A stretch of 41,140 nt of DNA from DATGLW01 sp035293965 (GTDB lineage: Bacteria; Actinomycetota; Acidimicrobiia; Acidimicrobiales; RAAP-2), in contig DATGLW010000093.1 of the NCBI GenBank assembly GCA_035293965.1, positions 1 through 41,140 of the forward strand, read 5' to 3'. The stretch's first letter is position 1; every line of letters starts with the position of its first letter. Under the pieces are notes generated by a model. That model was not told where the DNA came from and searched no databases. It saw only the letters and a list, made by a program, of their open reading frames with translations. Both the position numbers and the translations under genes were made by a program. Positions 6,980-14,107 of the stretch are shown piece after piece.

Positions 6980-9066
6980 GCCAGCTGCTCTCGTACGCGA
7001 TACCGGGGGTCCCCTTCGGGTGCGCGTACGCGCTGATGGCGGTGGGGGTGGTGCTCACCTACAAGGCCTCGGGCGTGTTGAACCTCGCCTTCGGGGCGCA
7101 GGCCTACGTGTCGGCGGTCGTGCTCTACGCGGCGGTCCGCGACGGCTGGCCGACGTGGGCCGCCTTCGTCGTGGCCGTCGTCGTGCTCGGGCCGGTCCTC
7201 GGGCTCGTCCTCGACCGCCTGCTGTTCCGCCACACCCGCACGGCGCCCCCGCTCGTGAAGCTGGTGCCGGCGCTCGGCCTCATGATCGCCCTGCCGGCGG
7301 TCACCGACATGGCCTTCGGCACGGGGCCCCGCCGGGTGCCCCCCTCGGTCCTGCTCGACCCGACGCGCGTGTACTTCCGCCTGGCCGGCACCGCCGTGTC
7401 GGGGGAGGAGATCGCGACCACTGTCGTGACGGTGGCGGCGGTGGCCGTCCTGGCCCTCGTCTTCCGTTCCCAGGGCCTCGGTCTGCGCATGCGGGCCGTG
7501 GTGGAGAGCCCGCGGATGACCGAGCTCGCCGGCATCCGGGCCGACCGGGTGAGCGCCTTCGCGTGGATGCTCTCCAGCCTCTACGCCGGCCTGGCCGGGG
7601 TCCTCCTGGCGCCCATGTACGCGCAGGTCAGCTCCACCGACTTCACGGCCCTGCTGGTCGCCGCCCTGGCCGCGGCCGTGGTCGGGGGGCTCTCGAGCCT
7701 CCCGCTCACCTTGGCGGGCGGGATCGGCCTGGGGGTGGCCCAGCAGATCATCGGCGGGTACCTGCCCTCGGGCACCATCTTGTCCTCGGGGCTGCGCCCC
7801 GCCTTTCCCTTCGTGGTGCTGGCGGTCCTCCTGGTCACCCGCCGGACCCTCGAGGCCTCGCCGGCGCTCGGCGACCCGCTCGCGTCGTGCGACCCACCGC
7901 GTCCCTCGCTGCGGCCGCCGGCCCGCATGACCGAGGTCGCCCTCGGCACGCGGGCCTTCACCGCGTTCCTCGTCTTCATGTTCGTGGTGACCGCGCTCTT
8001 GCTCGTGCCGGGCAACTGGCAATTCACCCTCACCCAGGGCCTCGTGTTCGCCGTGGTGTTCCTGTCCATCACCGTGCTCACCGGCATGGCGGGGCAGATC
8101 TCGCTCTGCCAGGCCTCCGTCGCCGGCGTCGGCGCCTTCACCGTGGGGCAGCTGGCGGCCCACTTCGGCACGCCGGTGCTGCTCGGCACGCTGGTTGGCG
8201 GGGTGGCGGCGGCGATCGTGGGCGCGCTGGTGTCGGTGCCTGCCCTGCGCCTGGGCGGCGGCGCGCTAGCCCTCTTCACCCTGTCCTTCGCGCTCCTCGC
8301 CGACAACGTCGTCTTCCCCTACCCGTGGGCGGGGAACGGCGCCAACGGCCTGACGGTGCCTCGCCCGCAGGTCGGCGGGATCAGCTTCGGCACGGACGCC
8401 GCGTTCTTCTGGGTCGCGCTCGCGGTGCTCCTGATCGTGGCCGGCGCCGTGTGGCTGCTGCGCGGCGGCACCCTGGGCCAGGAGCTCGGCGCCTTCCGCG
8501 GCTCGGAGACGGCTGCCGCCTCGATCGGCATCGACATCGTCCGGCTCCGGGTCATTGCCTTCGCCCTGTCGGCGTGCATCGCCGGCGTCGGCGGCGCCCT
8601 GTACGCCTCGCTGCAGCAGACGATCTCGCCGAACGACTTCAACTACCAGTTCTCGCTCGTCTTCGTGGTGGTGGTGGCCGTCGTGGGCATCCACTCGGTG
8701 GCCGGCGCGATCGAAGCCGGCCTCGCGTACGCCGTGCTGCAGCAGCTCGTCAGCACGCTGCCCAGCCGCTACACCTCGGTCGTGGCGTTGGTGTTCGGCC
8801 TGGCGGCGCTGAGCTACGTGCGGCACCCCGAGGGCGTGGTCCCCTATGCCAAGCGGTGGGTCCTCGACCGGGCAGAGCAACTCGCCCGGTACCTGTCGGG
8901 TGGTGGCGAGCGCGAGGCAGGACGCACCGGTGGGAGCGGTCCGGCCGAACGCCTGGCGCCAGGCGCCGGGCAATCGCCGGGCGAGCGGAGGCCGAGGTCG
9001 CGCCTGGCTGCGGCGATCGTCTGGCTCGCCGAGCGTCAGCCGCCCGGCGAGCCCGCCGGCAGGTGA
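6976..9066 (+). CDS. Fused LivH-LivM permease of a branched-chain-type ABC importer
   Basis: One 696-residue frame carries both permease subunits that are usually separate. Residues 1-295 are LivH-like (AIPGVPFGCAYALMAVGVVL, SGVLNLAFGAQAYVSAV, conserved Gly-rich helices). A Pro-rich linker follows (about 297-317), then a LivM-like half from about residue 318 (LTGMAGQISLCQASVAGVGA, LRLGGGALALFTLSFALL, FRGSETAAASIGID). The last 55 residues are charged and probably cytoplasmic. Both halves keep the EAA-type coupling regions, so one chain likely forms the whole membrane channel. The TTG at 6976 overlaps the stop of the receptor gene (TTGA) and keeps the first membrane helix; the next ATG would cut it. 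An internal ATG at 7927 could start a separate LivM but has no ribosome site. Confidence 0.88.
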   Translation: MSQLLSYAIPGVPFGCAYALMAVGVVLTYKASGVLNLAFGAQAYVSAVVLYAAVRDGWPTWAAFVVAVVVLGPVLGLVLDRLLFRHTRTAPPLVKLVPALGLMIALPAVTDMAFGTGPRRVPPSVLLDPTRVYFRLAGTAVSGEEIATTVVTVAAVAVLALVFRSQGLGLRMRAVVESPRMTELAGIRADRVSAFAWMLSSLYAGLAGVLLAPMYAQVSSTDFTALLVAALAAAVVGGLSSLPLTLAGGIGLGVAQQIIGGYLPSGTILSSGLRPAFPFVVLAVLLVTRRTLEASPALGDPLASCDPPRPSLRPPARMTEVALGTRAFTAFLVFMFVVTALLLVPGNWQFTLTQGLVFAVVFLSITVLTGMAGQISLCQASVAGVGAFTVGQLAAHFGTPVLLGTLVGGVAAAIVGALVSVPALRLGGGALALFTLSFALLADNVVFPYPWAGNGANGLTVPRPQVGGISFGTDAAFFWVALAVLLIVAGAVWLLRGGTLGQELGAFRGSETAAASIGIDIVRLRVIAFALSACIAGVGGALYASLQQTISPNDFNYQFSLVFVVVVAVVGIHSVAGAIEAGLAYAVLQQLVSTLPSRYTSVVALVFGLAALSYVRHPEGVVPYAKRWVLDRAEQLARYLSGGGEREAGRTGGSGPAERLAPGAGQSPGERRPRSRLAAAIVWLAERQPPGEPAGR

Positions 9067-9068
9067 CG

Positions 9069-9842
9069 ATGGCACTCCTCGAGCTGCGAGGCATCTCGAA
9101 GCGCTTCGGCGGCATTGCCGCGCTCGACTCGGTGTCCCTCGACGTCGAGGCCGGCGAGGCGGTGGGGCTCGTCGGCCCCAACGGGGCCGGCAAGACCACG
9201 CTGTTCAACTGCGTGCTCGGGTTGCTGCGACCCGACAGCGGCACGATCAGCCTGGCAGGTGTGCGGATCGACACGCTGCCGACGTTCCGCCGCAGCCGCC
9301 TGGGGATCGCCCGCACCTTCCAGCGCCTGGAGCTCTTCACCGGCATGACGCCCCGCGAGCACGTGCTGGTCGCGCTCCGGGTCCACGGTGGTGGGCACCG
9401 GACCTGGCGCGAGCGGCTCGCCGTGGGACGGCCGAGATCACCGGAGCGCAGGGAGGCCGACCAGCTGCTGTCGATCACCGGGCTCTCCGATGTGGCCGAC
9501 GTGCCCGTGGAGGCGTTGGGCCTCGCCTACGGCCGTCTGGTCGAGCTGGCCCGCGCCCTGGCCTCCCGGCCCCGCCTGCTCCTGCTCGACGAGCCCTCCT
9601 CCGGGCTCGACGAGGCGGAGACGGCCGGCCTCGTCGAGGTGATCGGCCGGGTCCGGGCCGAGCAGGGCACGGCGGTGCTGCTCGTCGAGCACGACCTCGA
9701 GATGGTGGCGGCAGTCGTGAGCCGCCTGGTCGTCTTGAACTTCGGCCGCAAGATCGCCGACGGCCCGCTGCTCGAGGTGATGGCCGATCCCGGGGTTCGC
9801 CAGGCGTACCTGGGTCGGGCCTACCTGGGGCAGGGACGCTGA
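9069..9842 (+). CDS. ABC transporter ATP-binding protein (LivG type)
   Basis: The 257-residue ATPase has Walker A GPNGAGKTT (36-44), a Q-loop in FQRLELF, Walker B LLLLDEPSSGLD and H-loop EHD, plus the LivG-type insertion between Q-loop and signature. It powers import by the permease encoded just upstream, as the partner of the LivF-type ATPase that follows. The ABC signature is degenerate (LGLAYGRLVELARAL where LSGGQ-like or LPTGTGR-like sequence is usual), which may weaken one composite ATP site. It starts two bases after the permease stop and ends two bases before the next gene, so it is clearly in the operon. Confidence 0.9.
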   Translation: MALLELRGISKRFGGIAALDSVSLDVEAGEAVGLVGPNGAGKTTLFNCVLGLLRPDSGTISLAGVRIDTLPTFRRSRLGIARTFQRLELFTGMTPREHVLVALRVHGGGHRTWRERLAVGRPRSPERREADQLLSITGLSDVADVPVEALGLAYGRLVELARALASRPRLLLLDEPSSGLDEAETAGLVEVIGRVRAEQGTAVLLVEHDLEMVAAVVSRLVVLNFGRKIADGPLLEVMADPGVRQAYLGRAYLGQGR

Positions 9843-9844
9843 GC

Positions 9845-10651
9845 ATGGCGAGCGACCCGGCGCGCTCGCCCGCCGCCTCGGGGCGCCCGCTGCTCGAGGT
9901 GTGCCGCGTCGACGCCGCCTACGGTCCCTACCGGGCCCTCTTCGAGGTGTCCTTCGAGGTGGCCGAGGGGACGGCGGTGGCCCTCGTCGGGCCGAACGGC
10001 GCCGGGAAGTCGACGGTGGCCAGGGTCGTGTCGGGCCTCGTGCGGCCGACGGCGGGCTCGGTGCGCTTCGCCGGCCGCGACGTCACCCGCTGGCCGGCCT
10101 GGCGCATCGCCCGCCTGGGGCTCGCCCACGCGCCCGAGGGACGCTCGGTGTTCGCCACGCTGAGCGTCGAGGAGAACCTCGTCCTGACGTTCCGCCAGGC
10201 GGTCGGGCGGCGCGGCCAGGCCGAGGCGCTCTCGCGTGCGTTCGGGGCCTTCCCGCGCCTGGCCGAGCGGCGGCACCAGGCGGCGGGCACCCTGTCGGGA
10301 GGCGAGCAGCGCATGCTCACCCTGGCGCGGGTGTTCGCCGTGCCCCAGCGCCTGCTCGTGGTGGACGAGCTCTCCCTCGGCCTCGACCCGGTCGTCCTCG
10401 ACGAGGTCTTCGCCGCCCTGCGGTCCCTCCGCGACACCGGGACCGCCCTGCTCGTCATCGAGCAGCACGTCGCCCGGGCCCTCGAGCTCGCCCAGTGGGC
10501 CGTCGTGCTGGCGCGCGGCCGGGTCGTCCACCAGGGGCCGGCTGCCGAGGCAGGCGAGGTCGTGGCGGCGCTGCTGCCGGCGGCACGTGCCGCGCCGGCT
10601 GCTCCAGGGCGGGCCGGCGACGGGCGGGCCGGGCGCGGTGGCGACGCGTGA
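9845..10651 (+). CDS. ABC transporter ATP-binding protein (LivF type)
   Basis: The 268-residue ATPase has Walker A GPNGAGKST (about residues 50-58), the LivF-typical HAPEGRSVFATLSVEENL after the Q-loop region, a canonical signature LSGGEQRMLTLARV, Walker B LLVVDELSLGLDP and H-loop EQH. The Walker B has Leu where Pro is usual (DELS), a common variant in actinobacterial LivF proteins. It is the second ATPase of the importer and the last gene of the operon. The C-terminal 35 residues are Ala/Gly/Arg-rich and beyond the conserved fold. The first 15 residues are also extra, but the ATG lies just two bases after the livG stop and is the natural coupled start. Confidence 0.9.
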   Translation: MASDPARSPAASGRPLLEVCRVDAAYGPYRALFEVSFEVAEGTAVALVGPNGAGKSTVARVVSGLVRPTAGSVRFAGRDVTRWPAWRIARLGLAHAPEGRSVFATLSVEENLVLTFRQAVGRRGQAEALSRAFGAFPRLAERRHQAAGTLSGGEQRMLTLARVFAVPQRLLVVDELSLGLDPVVLDEVFAALRSLRDTGTALLVIEQHVARALELAQWAVVLARGRVVHQGPAAEAGEVVAALLPAARAAPAAPGRAGDGRAGRGGDA

Positions 10652-10706
10652 GGCCGCGCCCGCACCTGGTGGGCCCCGAGCCTCACGGAACGGGGACGCC
10701 CGCGGG

Positions 10707-11198
10707 TCAGCAGCCCGGCGGGGTGCCCGACTTGTTCTCGGTCGTGTACAGGAGCTCGAAGAGGCCGCACACCGTGTTCTTGGCCACGAGCCACCTCCCG
10801 CCGACGTACACGGCGTAGCCGGCGGAGTTCGCTTCGAGCGCGCTGCCGTTCGTGGCCACGATGTCGTAGACGACCCTGGCGCACGGCCACGGCTCCAACG
10901 CGTTCTGGCACGCCGGGCGGCCGAGGAGGGTCACCTGGTGGACGGCTGCCCCGGCCGCCGCGGCGGCAAGCGGCGAGGCGAGCGCCTCGGCCATGGCCCG
11001 GCGAAGGGTCTGGCCGTCTTCGACCACGTCGAGCTTGGCCGTGACGGACTTGTCCGACAGGTTGAAGAGGGTCCGGTAGGCGCGCGGCACTGCGCTCCTC
11101 GCGGCGGCAGCCGTGACCGCGGGCGGGCCGGCCCCGCACGCGGCGAGCAGGGCGGCTGGCATGGCAAGGGCGACCGCTGATCGCAGGAGCCGTCTCAC
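10707..11198 (-). CDS. Small secreted lipoprotein of unknown function
   Basis: The 163-residue product begins with a lipoprotein signal: VRRLLRS, a hydrophobic core, and lipobox LLAAC with Cys21. The mature part (YRTLFNLSDKSVTAKLDVVE, LASPLAAAAAGAAVHQVTLL, VVYDIVATNGSALEANSAGY, YVGGRWLVAKNTVCGLF) suggests a small alpha+beta, NTF2-like fold resembling MTB12-type or Mce-associated antigens. That is pattern similarity only. Three further Cys in the C-terminal half may form disulfides. The GTG at 11198 is chosen because it yields the compact signal peptide and is preceded at eight bases by a -10 box. It converges with livF, 55 bases away. Confidence 0.75.
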   Translation of the reverse strand: MRRLLRSAVALAMPAALLAACGAGPPAVTAAAARSAVPRAYRTLFNLSDKSVTAKLDVVEDGQTLRRAMAEALASPLAAAAAGAAVHQVTLLGRPACQNALEPWPCARVVYDIVATNGSALEANSAGYAVYVGGRWLVAKNTVCGLFELLYTTENKSGTPPGC

Positions 11199-11206
11199 GC
11201 CACTCG

Positions 11207-11212
11207 ACGGTA
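11207..11212 (-). promoter_or_regulatory. -10 box TACCGT, leaderless arrangement
   Basis: On the minus strand TACCGT ends eight bases before the GTG at 11198, with no Shine-Dalgarno between. It supports this start for the lipoprotein gene. Confidence 0.5.
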
Positions 11213-11285
11213 CCGTGGCGGCGATGCCAGCATGCCGGCGCCTCCCGCCGGTCGCCGCCTCCGCCGGCCCCGCGCGGGGCAGAGC

Positions 11286-11732
11286 GTGACGAGGCGCGCC
11301 GGGCGCCCGGCGCCGCGACGCGACGCGGGGCACCGGTCGGCTCCCCACACTGCGGACCGTGTCATCGAGGCGTGGGGAGAGGACCGCCCCTCGTGCCTGA
11401 CCGAGGCGGTGCGCGCCCTCGTCGAGGGCTTCGCCGAGGTGCCGAGCGGGGCGCATGGGCGCCGGGTGCCGATCGAGCTGCGCGCGCCGAACGACCCCGA
11501 GCTCCTCCTGGCCCTCCTCCAGGAGGTGATCTACGTGGTGGACGCCCTGGGCGAGGTGCCGGTGGCATGCCGCCTCGCAGACCGGGGCGACGCCGTCTGC
11601 GGCGATCTCGAGGTGGTGCCGGCTGCCGAGGCCACGCTGGTCGGCCCCGTTCCCAAGGGGGTCTCGCGCAGCGGCCTGGCCATGGCCCGGCACCGAGCGC
11701 GATGGCGCTGCCGGGCGGTGGTCGACGTCTGA
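11286..11732 (+). CDS. Archease-like protein
   Basis: The 148-residue product resembles the archease family: an N-terminal HTADRVIEAWGED strand (HTAD is the family hallmark), a helix TEAVRALVEGF, the DPELLLALLQEVIYVVDALGEVP helix-strand unit, and a final strand RWRCRAVVDV matching the usual LLDV end. Archease activates the RNA ligase RtcB by promoting its guanylylation, for tRNA splicing or RNA repair. No rtcB is in the window. The usual Asp before HTAD is Pro here and the middle region is shortened, so it may be divergent. The start is uncertain: GTG 11286 is closest to the conserved core, ATG 11232 would add 18 Arg-rich residues. It converges on pncB seven bases away. Confidence 0.72.
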   Translation: MTRRAGRPAPRRDAGHRSAPHTADRVIEAWGEDRPSCLTEAVRALVEGFAEVPSGAHGRRVPIELRAPNDPELLLALLQEVIYVVDALGEVPVACRLADRGDAVCGDLEVVPAAEATLVGPVPKGVSRSGLAMARHRARWRCRAVVDV

Positions 11733-11739
11733 GGGAATC

Positions 11740-13152
11740 TCAGCCCGGTCCGTTCGGGGTCGCCGGGTGGCGGGCAGCGAGCTCGGCGTGCACCGTATCG
11801 GTGAGGTGGCGGAGCGCCGGGGTGAGCGCGGGGGCGGGCGCCAGGGGATCGACCAGCCGGCGTGCGGCTGCGGGCAACGCCGCCAGGTCGGCCTCGAAGC
11901 GGCACCGGGCTGCCGCCAGCAGCTCGGCCGGGCCGTGGGCGGGCCCGGTCCGTTGGCCGCCTCGCATGACCTCTTCGAGCAGCGGCCGCGTGCCGGCCGG
12001 GGCCGGCTCGGTCGCCAGGCCCAGGTGGTCGTGCAACTGCTCGCCCCGGAACACCTGCTTGGCCCCGGGATAGCTCGTCTTGGCGGTCGAGAGCTTGGCC
12101 ACCGGCCGCCCGTCGTACTCGACGACCTTGTAGGCGGTGTCGAGGTAGGGGGCGTCGGCCGACACCCCGAGCCGGGTGCCGATCCCGGCGGCGTCGATCG
12201 GTGCGCCGGACGAGACCATGGCGGCCACGTCCTCCTCGTCGAGCCCGCCCGAGGCGAAGATGCGCACCTCGGGGAGCCCCGCCTGGTCGAGCAGGGCGCG
12301 AGCCCGGGCGGCCAGGGCGAGGAGGTCGCCGCTGTCGAGGCGGACGCCGGCGGCGCGCTCGAGCCCTCGCTCCTTGATGACGGCGATGGCGTCGGCCACC
12401 CCGCCCATTGTGTCGTAGGTGTCGACGAGGAAGGTGGTGCGACCGGGCAGGTCGCATGCGAATGCCGAGAACGCAGCCGCCTGCTCGCTGAACACCTCCA
12501 CGTAGCTGTGGGCCATCGTCCCCATGGCGGTCAGGCCGTAGCGGCGGGCAGCCTCGACGTTGCTCGTGCCGGCGAAGCCCACCATGCACGCGGCGCGGGC
12601 GGCCGCCATGCCCGCTTCCACCCCATGGGTGCGGCGGAAGCCGAACTCCACGAGCTCGATCCGCCCCTCGGCGGCCAGCACGCACCGTGCTGCCTTCGAG
12701 GCCAGCGCCGTCTGGAAGCTGACCTGGTTGAGCAGGTAGGTCTCCACCAGCTGGGCCTCGGGGAGGGGCGCCGTCACCTCGAGGAGGGGCTCCTCGGCGA
12801 AGACCAGCCGGCCCTCGGGCACTGCCCGCACCTGACCGGTGAAGCGCAGCCGCGAGAACGCGTCGAGAGCGTCGTCGTCGAACCCGAGACGGGCCAGGTG
12901 GCGGAGCTCGGCGTCGTCGAAGCGGAGCTCCTGGAGGTAGGCGAGGCAGTCGGCGAGCCCGGCCGCCACCAAGAAGCCGCGCCGTGGTGGGAGCCGGCGC
13001 ACGAACAGGCTGAACGTGGCTGGTGCCACCATGCCCCGCCGCAGGTAGCTCGCGACCATGTTGAGCTCGTAGAGGTCGGTGAGCAGCGGCGAGCCGGCCC
13101 GTGGTGCCTCGTGACCCCAGCCTGGCTGTTCGGACGGATGGGACCCCGTCAT
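11740..13152 (-). CDS. pncB: Nicotinate phosphoribosyltransferase
   Basis: The 470-residue enzyme joins nicotinic acid and PRPP to nicotinate mononucleotide (EC 6.3.4.21), the entry step of the Preiss-Handler route to NAD. Diagnostic blocks are the N-terminal LLTDLYELNM, EFGFRRTHG (about residue 170), VGFAGTSNVEAA, MGTMAHSYVEVF with the catalytic His, DTYDTMGG, GVRLDSGDL and the Gly-rich FASGGLDE phosphate-binding turn. Length and motif order are normal for the bacterial family. It is transcribed away from pncA, which makes its substrate from nicotinamide. The ATG at 13152 overlaps the last bases of a cyclase-like fragment by four bases (ATGA), so it may be translationally coupled to that remnant. 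Confidence 0.95.
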   Translation of the reverse strand: MTGSHPSEQPGWGHEAPRAGSPLLTDLYELNMVASYLRRGMVAPATFSLFVRRLPPRRGFLVAAGLADCLAYLQELRFDDAELRHLARLGFDDDALDAFSRLRFTGQVRAVPEGRLVFAEEPLLEVTAPLPEAQLVETYLLNQVSFQTALASKAARCVLAAEGRIELVEFGFRRTHGVEAGMAAARAACMVGFAGTSNVEAARRYGLTAMGTMAHSYVEVFSEQAAAFSAFACDLPGRTTFLVDTYDTMGGVADAIAVIKERGLERAAGVRLDSGDLLALAARARALLDQAGLPEVRIFASGGLDEEDVAAMVSSGAPIDAAGIGTRLGVSADAPYLDTAYKVVEYDGRPVAKLSTAKTSYPGAKQVFRGEQLHDHLGLATEPAPAGTRPLLEEVMRGGQRTGPAHGPAELLAAARCRFEADLAALPAAARRLVDPLAPAPALTPALRHLTDTVHAELAARHPATPNGPG

Positions 13153-13316
13153 CGATCCCGATGCTCTCCCTCGGCGACACCCGCCGGAAGGGTCGAAGGG
13201 AACGACGACGGCGAGTGCCGCTCGAGCATGTCACGCGCCGGGAGGGTGAGCGGCGCGAGCTCTGTGGAGCCGACCAGGTCCGTGAACACGAAGCTCGCGA
13301 CGACGAGTGGGCTCAC
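13149..13316 (-). pseudogene. Truncated class III nucleotide cyclase fragment
   Basis: A 55-residue frame starts VSPLVVASFVFTDLVGSTEL, which is the first beta strand and metal-binding Asp of class III adenylate/guanylate cyclase catalytic domains (usual pattern TFLFTDIVGST). After that block similarity ends abruptly: the remaining 30 residues are Pro/Ser-rich, with no second metal Asp, no KxxGD segment and no transition-state residues. A complete domain needs about 170 residues, so it cannot be active. The frame can be extended upstream to 13418 with unremarkable sequence. Its stop overlaps the pncB start (ATGA). It is most likely the residue of a deletion in which pncB now abuts the former cyclase start. 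Confidence 0.6.
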
Positions 13317-13405
13317 GGTGCGGCATTCCCCTGACGCTCGGTTCCTGCATGATACCGGGGCCGTGGCTCGATCGGCCGATGGCGGCAGCGCACGGCGGGG
13401 TGCGG

Positions 13406-13411
13406 TACCGT
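13406..13411 (+). promoter_or_regulatory. -10 box TACCGT upstream of pncA
   Basis: TACCGT ends seven bases before a GTG at 13419 that opens an 8-codon mini-ORF ending on the pncA start codon. The spacing equals that seen at leaderless genes elsewhere in the window. Confidence 0.45.
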
Positions 13412-13418
13412 CGGCCAC

Positions 13419-13445
13419 GTGGTCGCTGCGGTCGGTGGCAGGTGA
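13419..13445 (+). CDS. Putative leaderless leader peptide coupled to pncA
   Basis: GTG followed by seven sense codons (VVAAVGGR) and TGA; the stop shares its last base with the pncA ATG (TGATG, 13443-13447). The GTG sits seven bases after a TACCGT -10 box, the position of a leaderless start. The peptide has no amino-acid bias suggesting attenuation. Coupled re-initiation is the likely role if it is real; chance cannot be excluded. Confidence 0.35.
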   Translation: MVAAVGGR

Positions 13446-14038
13446 TGGCCGCCCCCTTCGACGGACAGACGGCGCTCGTGGTGGTCGACGTCCAGAACGA
13501 CTTCGTGGACCCCTCCGGCTCCCTCGTCGTGCCCGGAGCGGCGGCGGCCATCCCGGCGGTCAACCGGGAGGTGGAACGGGCCGCTGCGGCGGGCGCGCTC
13601 GTCGTCTACACCCGTGACCGCCACCCCGCCCACACCCCCCACTTCGCCCAGGACGGTGGCACCTGGCCCGTCCACTGCGTGCAGGGCACCTGGGGCGCCG
13701 AGCTCCACCCGGGCCTGGTCGTCGTGCCGTCGGCACGGGTCGTCGACAAGGGCACCGGCGGCGAGGACGGGTACTCGGCGTTCAGCCAGCGGTGGCCCGC
13801 CGGCGGCGAGCGCGCGTCCACCGGGCTCGAGGAGATGCTGCGCCAGGCGGGGGTGCGGCGCGTGGTCGTGATCGGCTTCGCCACCGACTACTGCGTGAAG
13901 GAGACGGTGCTCGACGCGTTGGGGCTGGGCTTCGAGGTGACGGTGGTGCGCGACGCCGTCCGGGCGGTCGACCTCGCGCCAGGCGACGGCGAGCGGGCCC
14001 TCGACGAGCTGCGCCGCGCCGGGTGCCAGCTCGCCTGA
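13445..14038 (+). CDS. pncA: Nicotinamidase
   Basis: The 197-residue isochorismatase-fold enzyme hydrolyses nicotinamide to nicotinic acid and ammonia (EC 3.5.1.19), feeding pncB. The catalytic triad is visible: Asp in VVDVQNDF (near residue 14), Lys in VVDKGT (near 102) and Cys in ATDYCVKET (near 147). Metal-ligand residues are in TRDRHPAHTPHF. Length is typical. The ATG overlaps the stop of an 8-codon upstream frame; an in-frame GTG one codon earlier is possible. pncA and pncB are divergent about 290 bases apart, giving a complete nicotinamide salvage pair. The C-terminus ends just upstream of the -10 box of the next gene. Confidence 0.95.
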   Translation: MAAPFDGQTALVVVDVQNDFVDPSGSLVVPGAAAAIPAVNREVERAAAAGALVVYTRDRHPAHTPHFAQDGGTWPVHCVQGTWGAELHPGLVVVPSARVVDKGTGGEDGYSAFSQRWPAGGERASTGLEEMLRQAGVRRVVVIGFATDYCVKETVLDALGLGFEVTVVRDAVRAVDLAPGDGERALDELRRAGCQLA

Positions 14039-14094
14039 TCCTGAACCGGCCGGAGGGTGCAAGCGGCCCATCGGCGCCCACGGCGCAGCACCGG

Positions 14095-14100
14095 TAGCGT
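14095..14100 (+). promoter_or_regulatory. -10 box TAGCGT, leaderless arrangement
   Basis: TAGCGT ends seven bases before the ATG at 14108; no Shine-Dalgarno is present. Confidence 0.5.
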
Positions 14101-14107
14101 GGGCGGC

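Noticed and set aside
7927..9066. Separate livM gene
   Set aside because: No stop codon separates it from the livH part and no ribosome site precedes the internal ATG; a fused protein is simpler.
13149..13316. Functional adenylate cyclase
   Set aside because: Only the first strand and one metal Asp are present; the remaining catalytic residues are missing.
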